Assembly (NCBI GenBank): GCA_029266795.1
Contig: JAQSWE010000089.1
Coordinates: 1-8,998 of the forward strand
Direction: 5' to 3'
Length of the DNA: 8,998 nucleotides
Source: Alphaproteobacteria bacterium
GTDB taxonomy: Bacteria > Pseudomonadota > Alphaproteobacteria > Micavibrionales > UBA2020
The translations under genes were made by a program, and so were the position numbers. A model generated the notes under the pieces. The model was not told the origin of the DNA and did not search any database. It was given only the letters and a program-made list of their open reading frames with translations. This document shows, in pieces, positions 1 to 5,506 of the stretch; the stretch's first letter is position 1, and every line of letters begins with the position of its first letter.

Positions 1-2
1 TG

Positions 3-899
3 TCTTGCACCACGCGCCAATCGCGCAAAGGGCAGATTTCCAGCTGGAAGGCTTTCGCGCCCGCCCATGCAGGCAAGCTGGCGGTCGAGGCCGTTGACCG
101 CTGCATGCGCGGTGAAGGCGCGCCCAGCCCTATTTACGAAGGCGAAGACAGCGTGATCGCATGGATGCTAGACGGCAAAGACGCCGATTACAACGTGCCG
201 CTGCCCGGCAAAGGGCAGCCGAAACGCGCGATCCTCGAAACCTATACCAAGGAACATTCGGCGGAATACCAGAGCCAAGCACTGATCGATTTGGCCGCGC
301 GCATGGGCAAGAAAATCAGCGACTGGAGCCGCGTGAAGGACGTTCTGATCCATACCTCGCACCATACCCATTACGTCATCGGCACCGGCGCGAACGACCC
401 GCAGAAAATGGACCCGACGGCGAGCCGCGAGACACTCGACCATTCGATCATGTACATCTTCGCGGTCGCCCTGCAGGACGGCACATGGCACCATGTGAAG
501 TCTTATGATCCGGCCCGTGCGCAACGCCCCGATACGGTGGCACTGTGGAAGAAAATCCGCACGGTCGAGGACAAGGAATGGACGCAGCGTTACCACTCAC
601 CCGACCCGAATGTGAAAGCGTTCGGTGGCAAAGTTGAAATCACGCTGGATGATGGCCAGAAAATCGTCGATGAACTGGGCGTTGCCAACGCGCATCCGTT
701 CGGCGCGAAGCCCTTCACGCGCCCCGATTATATCCGCAAGTTCATGACGCTGACCGACGGGATCGTGGAGGCGGCAGAGCAGAAACGCTTCCTCGACACC
801 GTGCAGAAACTGCCGAACCTGTCGGCGGATGAACTGTTCGGCCTGAACGTCGAAATCCCGGAAGGTAATTTGTTGATTGGCAAGAAGGGTCTGTTCTAA
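3..899 (+). CDS. prpD: 2-methylcitrate dehydratase PrpD, C-terminal part (5' end outside window)
   Basis: This is the 3' part of a MmgE/PrpD-family gene. The reading frame is open from base 3 with no stop, so the gene begins before the window; the 298 residues visible compare with roughly 480-500 for the family. PrpD is cytoplasmic and dehydrates 2-methylcitrate to 2-methyl-cis-aconitate in the propionate-degrading 2-methylcitrate cycle. Seen in the sequence: a YQSQ motif near base 267, a histidine-rich HTSHHTHYVIGTGAND stretch around 350-400, then SRETLDHSIMYIFAVALQDG around 423-482, and a late NAHPFGAKPFTRPDY motif around 690-730. These match the PrpD family, more like the actinobacterial type than E. 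coli PrpD in my reading. The first ATG in frame (105) is internal and not a true start. prpB and prpC lie downstream on the same strand, which supports the assignment. The gene is followed by a strong terminator, so it is probably not cotranscribed with prpB. Confidence 0.93.
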   Translation, partial: SCTTRQSRKGQISSWKAFAPAHAGKLAVEAVDRCMRGEGAPSPIYEGEDSVIAWMLDGKDADYNVPLPGKGQPKRAILETYTKEHSAEYQSQALIDLAARMGKKISDWSRVKDVLIHTSHHTHYVIGTGANDPQKMDPTASRETLDHSIMYIFAVALQDGTWHHVKSYDPARAQRPDTVALWKKIRTVEDKEWTQRYHSPDPNVKAFGGKVEITLDDGQKIVDELGVANAHPFGAKPFTRPDYIRKFMTLTDGIVEAAEQKRFLDTVQKLPNLSADELFGLNVEIPEGNLLIGKKGLF

Positions 900-927
900 A
901 TCTCAGCCACTCTGACGCTAAATTAAT

Positions 928-963
928 AAAAAGCGCCCTCACAAACCGTGAGGGCGCTTTTTT
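928..963. terminator. Strong bidirectional intrinsic terminator
   Basis: A perfect 15-bp inverted repeat, 928-942 against 948-962, surrounds a 5-nt loop (AAACC). The stem core is GCGCCCTCAC/GTGAGGGCGC and it is flanked by an A run on the left and a T run (958-963) on the right, so it can work in both directions. It sits 28 bases after the prpD stop and 11 bases beyond the end of the minus-strand gene at 974-1195, so it would end both convergent transcripts. Confidence 0.93.
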
Positions 964-973
964 ATAAAATCTA

Positions 974-1195
974 TCAGCGCGCGTTTTTGCGGGGCGCTTC
1001 GCGGCTCATGCCGAATATCTGCGCCAGCATTGTCAGCAGAGAAGTGTCTGCGGAGGGCTGCGGCGCGCGGCGCGGGGAAGAGGCGGGGCGTCTGGTGGAA
1101 AGCTTGGCTGGAGAGCGTGTTTTGCGGGATGCGCTGCGCTTCGTGCCGTTGCTTGCTTTCTTGATTGCTTTTGCTGCTGCCGGTTTTTTAGCCAT
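974..1195 (-). CDS. Small, very basic Ala/Lys/Arg-rich protein of unknown function
   Basis: A 73-residue protein whose N-terminal half is a lysine/alanine tract (MAKKPAAAKAIKKAS) followed by Arg/Ser/Pro-rich sequence and a short hydrophobic helix-like segment near the C-terminus (LLTMLAQIFGM). The composition resembles histone-H1-like or AlgP-like DNA-binding tails, but there is no domain I can name, so nucleic-acid binding is only an inference from charge. The start is supported by an AGGGGA ribosome-binding site at 1204-1209, 8 bases upstream of the ATG, and by the shared terminator just past the stop. A 95-codon + strand frame over the same bases starts inside the terminator and has no such support. 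The gene is divergent from prpB and convergent with prpD, so it interrupts the prp cluster. Confidence 0.6.
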   Translation of the reverse strand: MAKKPAAAKAIKKASNGTKRSASRKTRSPAKLSTRRPASSPRRAPQPSADTSLLTMLAQIFGMSREAPRKNAR

Positions 1196-1365
1196 CGTGA
1201 CGATCCCCTGTTGTTTCGTGTTTAGCCCATTCTAACCACAGGTGGTTTATATTATGTTAACGTCGCAATTTTCTTTGAAATCAGCCGCCTGAACCCGACC
1301 TTGTGCAGCGTTTGTCAGTCCTGTAATGAATAGCTATGTCCAACCCGCTAACCCGGTTTTAAAAA
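1196..1365. promoter_or_regulatory. Divergent intergenic region with a small palindrome, upstream of prpB
   Basis: This 170-bp gap must hold the promoters of both the small basic gene (leftward) and prpB (rightward). It has an AT-rich patch around 1246-1262 containing TATATT (1248-1253), a possible -10 for prpB, but no convincing -35 at the right distance. Directly beside it lies the inverted repeat AACCAC-AG-GTGGTT (1234-1247), which could be an operator. No regulator gene of the prp type is in the window. A regulatory role is inference. Confidence 0.35.
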
Positions 1366-2265
1366 ATGCTCTTCGCTAAGAAACACGCCGCCGACAAACG
1401 CGCCGAATTCGCCAAATCCCTGAAATCGGGCAAGCTGCTGCGCTTTCCGGGCGCGATGAACCCCCTGACGGCGATGATGATCGAGCAGAAGGGTTTTGAC
1501 GGCGTGTATATCTCGGGCGCGGTCCTGTCCGCCGATCTCGGCCTGCCGGATATCGGTTTGACCACGCTGTCGGAAGTCGCGGGACGCGGCCACCAGATCG
1601 CGCGCGTGACGGAACTGCCGAGCATCATCGACATCGATACTGGCTTCGGTGAGCCTATGAGCGCCGCGCGGACGGTGCAGGTGATGGAAGAGCAGGGGAT
1701 AGCCGGCTGCCATCTGGAAGACCAGGAAAACCCGAAGCGTTGCGGACACCTCGACAATAAATCCGTGCTGCCTGCTGCCGATGTAGTCAAGAAAATCGCC
1801 GCCGCCGCAAAAGGCAAGCGCGACCCAAATTTTATCCTGATCGCCCGCACGGATGCACGTGCGTCGGAAGGGCTGGAGAAAGCCATCGACCGCGCCAAGG
1901 CCTATGTCGATGCCGGCGCCGACATGATCTTCCCCGAAGCCATGGCGGATGAAAGCGAATTCGAGGCGATGCGCAAGGCATTGAAAGTGCCGCTACTCGC
2001 CAACATGACTGAATTCGGCAAGTCGAAACTGCTGACCACGGCGCAGCTAGAAAAGCTCGGATATAATCTTGTTATCTATCCCGTTACCACTTTACGCCTT
2101 GCAATGGGCGCGATTGATCGCGGGCTTGATGTCATCAAAAAAGAAGGCACACAGGAAAGCCTGCTGGATGTCATGCAGCACCGCAAAGACTTATATGCGC
2201 TGCTGCGTTACGAAGATTACAATTCTTTTGACCAGAATATTTTCAATTTTACGATCAAGAAGTAA
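1366..2265 (+). CDS. prpB: 2-methylisocitrate lyase PrpB
   Basis: A 299-residue member of the isocitrate lyase/PEP mutase superfamily, close to the length of E. coli PrpB (about 296). It cleaves 2-methylisocitrate to pyruvate and succinate, the last step of the 2-methylcitrate cycle, in the cytoplasm with Mg2+. Visible motifs: DIDTGFG (89-95) for metal binding, HLEDQ (116-120), the active-site KRCGH (124-128, catalytic Cys126), ARTDA (160-164), FPE (189-191) and NMTEFG (213-218), all in family order. KRCGH in this setting separates it from PEP mutase. The ATG at 1366 is the first possible start because an in-frame TAA lies at 1360-1362; the next ATG (residue 31) would remove the first conserved strand. 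There is no clear Shine-Dalgarno, only an A-rich run before the ATG. The stop codon abuts, with no gap, the stop of the minus-strand macrodomain-like gene. Confidence 0.95.
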   Translation: MLFAKKHAADKRAEFAKSLKSGKLLRFPGAMNPLTAMMIEQKGFDGVYISGAVLSADLGLPDIGLTTLSEVAGRGHQIARVTELPSIIDIDTGFGEPMSAARTVQVMEEQGIAGCHLEDQENPKRCGHLDNKSVLPAADVVKKIAAAAKGKRDPNFILIARTDARASEGLEKAIDRAKAYVDAGADMIFPEAMADESEFEAMRKALKVPLLANMTEFGKSKLLTTAQLEKLGYNLVIYPVTTLRLAMGAIDRGLDVIKKEGTQESLLDVMQHRKDLYALLRYEDYNSFDQNIFNFTIKK

Positions 2266-3402
2266 TCAGGGTGATGGGGCGCGGGATGTTTTCCCCGGCG
2301 GCTTACTGGCGAGCGGCTGATAGCTGCCGTCACTCATGGCTATCTTGATGTTTCCCTGCGCGCGTAGCTTGACGCCGTGCCTATTCGCGACATCTTCCCA
2401 GTCCGAATAACCGGGCGGCGGGTTGTATGCGCCATTGGCGTAATTTCCGGAAATACCGGTAACAACTTGCATTGAATTTGTGGCAGCCGCCGCGACACCA
2501 TCATCCGTGAAGCGGCTTGCGCCGAAAAAATCATTTCCGGGCAGGGAAGCGTGATCCCAGGCGACAACCTTGTAAAGCATGTACTGCGAAAAATCGTCAC
2601 CGGCATCCTGCCATGCAAGCGGGCTGGATAATTGTGGCAGCCCAGGATTCATTACGGATGGTCGTGTGCGGTAATCAACACCACCTAGATTGCTGCCTGT
2701 ATTAACGCCTTCGTTAAATGGATCCAGTATAACAGTGCCGATATGCGGGAGGTTTGCGCCGTGCTTCGCAAGCATGTGCCGAAGCGCAAAGTCGAGGTGT
2801 CCACCCATTGCGCCTTTGAACTTCCCCGCAAACGCGCCCGCGCCGATACCGGGCATTACCACAAGCGCCTTGTGTCCACTTATACCGGCGGCTTTATTGG
2901 CATGCGCCAATAAGGGCAGAAGGCGACGCTCCATCAGTTCGCTGTATTTTGTCTGGTCAATCTGGCCATTTGTTGTGACTTCGGCATAGTCGGGCGGCAT
3001 CCCGTTGAACCCCGCGCCAGCGCCCAACAATGGACCGGGGGTAAAGAGCAGGCTTGCACGTAGCGGAGGGCTGTGAAGTTTGAAATGGCGGTCATTCGTA
3101 TTCCACGCGCCATTGTCGAAAACATTCACCGTCATCGAAACATTGATATCGCCCAACAGCGCGAGTTCGCGATGCGTCCAGTCCGTGCCATCGGCGCGAA
3201 TTTCACTCTCGGCAAAAATGCGCGGCTGTTTGGTTGCCAGCAGCGCTTCGATGAATTGTTCGGTCGTGGTCGCGGGAAGGTATTTTTTGAGGCGGTCGCC
3301 GGCGATTGCCGTGCCGTTTTCGATATCTTTTTTGTAGGAGAGGATATTCGAAAGAGTCTTTTCCGATATGACGATATCGTAATCCGGCAGCTTTTCAGAC
3401 AT
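2266..3402 (-). CDS. Divergent macrodomain-like protein, possible MavL-type ADP-ribosyl hydrolase
   Basis: A predicted cytoplasmic protein of 378 residues with no signal peptide or membrane segment. Residues about 178-232 look like the C-terminal half of a macrodomain: a hydrophobic strand, the glycine loop VMPGIGAGAFAG (182-193), a helix, then a strand ending in VILDPFNE (224-231). Farther on, AWDHASLPGNDFFG (281-294) and RFTDDGVAAAATNSM (297-311) carry Asp283, Asp291 and Asp301. From memory, the Legionella effector MavL, a macrodomain enzyme that removes ADP-ribose from arginine (on ubiquitin), uses three aspartates with the same 8- and 10-residue spacing. This would make the protein an ADP-ribose binder or hydrolase; that is inference. 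Residues 85-131 (GDINV, SPPLRASLLFTPGPLL) may be the first strands of the fold. The tail from 363 is basic and Pro/Ser-rich. The start is put at MSEKLP (3402), not the longer frame from 3519, because the latter covers a coupled upstream gene; the two overlap by 8 bases. Confidence 0.6.
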   Translation of the reverse strand: MSEKLPDYDIVISEKTLSNILSYKKDIENGTAIAGDRLKKYLPATTTEQFIEALLATKQPRIFAESEIRADGTDWTHRELALLGDINVSMTVNVFDNGAWNTNDRHFKLHSPPLRASLLFTPGPLLGAGAGFNGMPPDYAEVTTNGQIDQTKYSELMERRLLPLLAHANKAAGISGHKALVVMPGIGAGAFAGKFKGAMGGHLDFALRHMLAKHGANLPHIGTVILDPFNEGVNTGSNLGGVDYRTRPSVMNPGLPQLSSPLAWQDAGDDFSQYMLYKVVAWDHASLPGNDFFGASRFTDDGVAAAATNSMQVVTGISGNYANGAYNPPPGYSDWEDVANRHGVKLRAQGNIKIAMSDGSYQPLASKPPGKTSRAPSP

Positions 3403-3541
3403 TAATGTCGATCTGGTTGCCGCGCACGGCGTCTGCGAGAATGATATCGGCAAGCTTCTGCATTGGCTTTTCCAGCTTCGGCGCATGGGTTGCGGAGGCG
3501 AGGGGCTGTGACGCCACATATGATGCCGATGAAACTTGCAT
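3395..3541 (-). CDS. 48-aa microprotein between YjfB-like and macrodomain-like genes
   Basis: A short gene of 48 codons, read leftward. The protein starts MQVSSASYVASQPLASA, continues through a likely helix (KLEKPMQKLADIILADAV, 22-39) and ends GNQIDINV. Its last eight residues resemble those of the upstream 50-aa protein (GRNLDISV), sharing G, D, I and V at the same positions, so the two may be distant paralogues. The start lies 4 bases after the upstream stop, and its own TGA lies inside the first codons of the macrodomain-like gene (ATGTCTGA, 8-base overlap). It has no clear ribosome-binding site, which fits translation by re-initiation. Function is unknown; its place in the operon is the best evidence that it is real. 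Confidence 0.6.
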   Translation of the reverse strand: MQVSSASYVASQPLASATHAPKLEKPMQKLADIILADAVRGNQIDINV

Positions 3542-3545
3542 AAAG

Positions 3546-3698
3546 TTAAACGCTGATATCGAGGTTACGGCCCGTGGTAGCCGATTGCGCGATCATGTTC
3601 GCGAGGGCAACTTCGGCTTCTGCATTTTGCTTCAGGACCGCGATAGCGACCTTCTGCTGAGACGAAACCTGTTGCAAGGCGATGGCGGCGAGTTCCAT
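3546..3698 (-). CDS. 50-aa YjfB-like small protein (putative motility protein family)
   Basis: A 50-residue protein starting MELAAIALQQVSSQQKVAIA, with a single amphipathic helix-rich body (VLKQNAEAEVALANMIAQSA, 21-40) and the C-terminal tail GRNLDISV. The layout of an N-terminal M(D/E)xAA segment, a Val/Leu-Lys-Lys-like helix and a terminal N-(I/L)-D-I-x-V tail is what I recall of the YjfB family (labelled putative motility proteins, about 50-65 aa); the family function is poorly known. The start is well supported by AAAGGGAT at 3703-3710, with AAGGG 6 bases before the ATG. It is the first gene of a three-gene minus-strand operon with the 48-aa protein and the macrodomain-like protein. Confidence 0.65.
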   Translation of the reverse strand: MELAAIALQQVSSQQKVAIAVLKQNAEAEVALANMIAQSATTGRNLDISV

Positions 3699-3851
3699 GG
3701 ATATCCCTTTCGCGTGTAACTTTATTCTAACCGGATTGCTTTAACATTCTATTAATATGCAGGTCATTGAAATGTATCAGGTTTTTAACCCTTGAACTCG
3801 CGCCCCCGAGGGGCTAATTCATATGGCAGAACATCATCATAAGGATAAGCT
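3699..3851. promoter_or_regulatory. Divergent promoter region, microprotein operon / prpC
   Basis: This 153-bp gap separates the leftward microprotein operon from prpC. On the minus strand the hexamer TAGAAT occurs twice (as ATTCTA at 3724-3729 and 3746-3751 on the + strand); the nearer copy, 26 bases before the microprotein ATG, is a plausible -10, but no good -35 pairs with it. On the + strand a TTGAAA lies near 3767 without a convincing -10. Closer to prpC are a GC-rich mini-hairpin and a possible leader peptide, given separately. Confidence 0.35.
3802..3814 (+). promoter_or_regulatory. Mini-hairpin overlapping the leader-peptide ribosome-binding site
   Basis: GCCCC (3802-3806) and GGGGC (3810-3814) form a perfect 5-bp GC stem with a CGA loop. 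The right arm includes most of the GAGGGG (3808-3813) that would be the ribosome-binding site for the 10-codon frame at 3823. In RNA this could hide that site. There is no T run after it, so it is not a terminator. The stem is short and may be chance. Confidence 0.25.
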
Positions 3852-3855
3852 ATGA
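3823..3855 (+). CDS. Possible 10-codon leader peptide overlapping the prpC start
   Basis: A short frame encodes MAEHHHKDKL and stops at a TGA that overlaps the prpC ATG as ATGA (3852-3855). It has a good Shine-Dalgarno, GAGGGG at 3808-3813, 9 bases upstream. The arrangement would suit translational coupling or a leader-peptide control of prpC. prpC also has its own ribosome-binding site inside the frame (AAGGAT, 3841-3846). Three consecutive His codons are notable, but three is too few to argue for classical attenuation. Very short frames like this often arise by chance. Confidence 0.3.
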   Translation: MAEHHHKDKL

Positions 3856-4997
3856 CCGCACCCGCCGAAATCAAGATTGCCAAAGGCCTCGCCGGCGTCC
3901 ATTCCGACACCTCGCGCGTTTCGAAAGTGTTCGATGAAACCAACACGCTTACCTATTTTGGCTATCCGGTGCAAGAACTGGCCGAACATTGCCGGTTCGA
4001 AGAAGTCGCTTACCTGCTGTGGCACGGCGAACTGCCGACGGACGAGCAGTTAAAGGCATTCGAGAAACAGGAACGTGCAGAACGCGGCATTTCGCCGCAG
4101 TTGATCGAAGTGCTGAAACAATTCCGCAAGGATGCGCATCCGATGGATACACTGCGCACGGCGGTCAGCTTCCTCGGCGTTGAAGATCCTGAAGCGGCGG
4201 ATAACTCCAAGGCCGCCAACCTGCGCAAATCAATCCGCATGATGGCGAAAATCCCGACGATCATCGCGGCCGATTTCCGTCTCCGCAAGGGCCAGCAGCC
4301 CATCGCGCCCAAGCCCGACCTGACCATGGCCGAAAACTTCTTCCACATGTATTTCGGCGAAGTGCCGGATGCGAAAGTGGTGCGCTGCTTCGATGCGTCG
4401 CTGACATTCTATGCCGAACATGGCTTCAACGCCTCGACCTTTACCGCCCGCACTATCGTGTCCAGCCTGTCGGAAATCTATGCCGCAGTTACTGGAGCCA
4501 TCGGTTCGCTCAAAGGACCGCTGCATGGTGGCGCGAACGAAGCGGTCATGCATATGCTGCTGCAAATTGGCGAGACGTCAAAAGCGCAGGCATGGATTGA
4601 CGATGCACTTGCGAACAAGAAACTCGTCATGGGTTTCGGCCACCGCGTCTATCGCAACGGTGACAGCCGCGTGCCTTATATGACGCATTACTTTCACGAA
4701 ATGGCGAAGATCAAGAACGGCCAAAAATGGGTGGAGATCGAGGACATCCTGTCCAAGACTTTCATCGAGAAAAAAGGCATCCACCCGAACCTCGATTTCC
4801 CCGTCGGTCCTGCATATTACCTGATGGGTTTCGAAATCCCCATCTTCACGCCCATCTTTGTCATCAGCCGCATCACGGGCTGGACTGCGCATATCATGGA
4901 ACAGCTGGAAGACAACAAGCTGATGCGCCCGCTGTCGGTCTATAACGGTGTACCTCAGCGTCCCGTCCAGCCGATTTCCAAGCGCAAAGCGGCGTAA
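3852..4997 (+). CDS. prpC: 2-methylcitrate synthase / citrate synthase PrpC
   Basis: A 381-residue citrate synthase family protein that condenses propionyl-CoA (and often acetyl-CoA) with oxaloacetate, the entry step of the 2-methylcitrate cycle. Catalytic residues of the family are visible: His225 in GPLHGGANE, His264 in GFGHRVYR and Asp315 in NLDFPVG, with the substrate-contacting AEHGFNAS (188-195) and Arg340 in SRITGW. The N-terminus KGLAGVHSDTSRVSKV and TLTYFGYPVQELAEH resembles the short (about 370-390 aa) methylcitrate synthases of actinobacteria and PrpC, not the longer hexameric GltA of about 430 aa. The prpD/prpB context favours PrpC; a dual role as citrate synthase cannot be excluded. 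The start has AAGGA at 3841-3845, 6 bases before the ATG. The next gene, a DNA glycosylase, begins 2 bases after the stop. Confidence 0.92.
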   Translation: MTAPAEIKIAKGLAGVHSDTSRVSKVFDETNTLTYFGYPVQELAEHCRFEEVAYLLWHGELPTDEQLKAFEKQERAERGISPQLIEVLKQFRKDAHPMDTLRTAVSFLGVEDPEAADNSKAANLRKSIRMMAKIPTIIAADFRLRKGQQPIAPKPDLTMAENFFHMYFGEVPDAKVVRCFDASLTFYAEHGFNASTFTARTIVSSLSEIYAAVTGAIGSLKGPLHGGANEAVMHMLLQIGETSKAQAWIDDALANKKLVMGFGHRVYRNGDSRVPYMTHYFHEMAKIKNGQKWVEIEDILSKTFIEKKGIHPNLDFPVGPAYYLMGFEIPIFTPIFVISRITGWTAHIMEQLEDNKLMRPLSVYNGVPQRPVQPISKRKAA

Positions 4998-4999
4998 GG

Positions 5000-5506
5000 T
5001 TGCTGCATAAGGCAACCAGCTTTCCGCCCATCGCGACCAAGAATTCGCGCGTGCTGATCCTCGGTTCCATGCCGGGGATAAAGTCGCTATCTGAACAGCA
5101 ATATTACGCACATCCGCAAAATGCGTTCTGGAAGATCATGACGGCTCTGTTCGAGGCACCCGTAGATACCTATCCGCAGCGCGTCCAGCTGATTAAAAAC
5201 AATGGCCTCGCGCTATGGGATGTCCTGAAGTTCTGCGAGCGGCATGGCAGTCTTGATATGCGCATCGATGACGCGACGATCGAGGTGAATGACTTTGCCG
5301 CTTTTTTTAAAAAATACCCGACCATCACACATGTCTTTTTCAACGGCGCGAAATCGGAACAAGAATTCATGAAGCGTGTGTTGCCGGTATTGCCGGAAAA
5401 AATTGCGTCACGACTTGAACTGAAGAGGTTGCCATCCACCAGTCCCGCACATGCAGGATTGAGGCTTGCTGATAAACTAAAGGCATGGAAAGCGGTTAAG
5501 TTTTAA
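5000..5506 (+). CDS. DNA-deoxyinosine (hypoxanthine-DNA) glycosylase, UDG superfamily family 6 type
   Basis: A 168-residue member of the uracil-DNA glycosylase fold, of the hypoxanthine-DNA glycosylase group. Such enzymes cut out hypoxanthine left by adenine deamination and so begin base-excision repair. Seen: SFPPI (7-11), LILGSMPG (19-26), the strongly typical QYYAHPQNAFW (34-44), GLALWDVL (69-76), the strand HVFFNGAKS (111-119) and the second active-site loop LPSTSPAHAG (144-153). Length fits the family. The start is a TTG at 5000: it places the SFPPI motif near the N-terminus as in relatives, and no ATG lies before the conserved core. It follows prpC by 2 bases, with only AAGG directly before the TTG, so translation is likely coupled to prpC. 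Its stop overlaps the ilvE stop on the other strand within TTAA. Confidence 0.88.
   Translation: MLHKATSFPPIATKNSRVLILGSMPGIKSLSEQQYYAHPQNAFWKIMTALFEAPVDTYPQRVQLIKNNGLALWDVLKFCERHGSLDMRIDDATIEVNDFAAFFKKYPTITHVFFNGAKSEQEFMKRVLPVLPEKIASRLELKRLPSTSPAHAGLRLADKLKAWKAVKF

Noticed and set aside
948..1235. A 95-codon + strand frame with a hydrophobic C-terminus
   Set aside because: It begins inside the terminator stem and covers the small basic gene on the other strand, which has a good ribosome-binding site and a natural terminator.
1196..1365. A riboswitch before prpB
   Set aside because: Apart from a 14-base palindrome no stable paired structure or known riboswitch motif is visible.
1359..1898. 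A 179-codon minus-strand frame opposite prpB
   Set aside because: Shadow of prpB: no recognisable motif, no ribosome-binding site, and the + strand carries a complete enzyme with all catalytic motifs.
3403..3519. A 39-residue N-terminal extension of the macrodomain-like protein
   Set aside because: The extension is Arg/Ser/Pro-rich out-of-frame sequence covering the 48-aa microprotein. The ATG at 3402 gives the standard overlapping start.
3405..3719. A 104-codon + strand frame over the microprotein region
   Set aside because: The minus strand there holds two short genes with a ribosome-binding site and coupled junctions; the + frame has neither start signal nor motif.
4578..5111. A 177-codon minus-strand frame opposite the end of prpC
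   Set aside because: It spans two well-supported + strand genes and shows no domain; a high-GC codon shadow.
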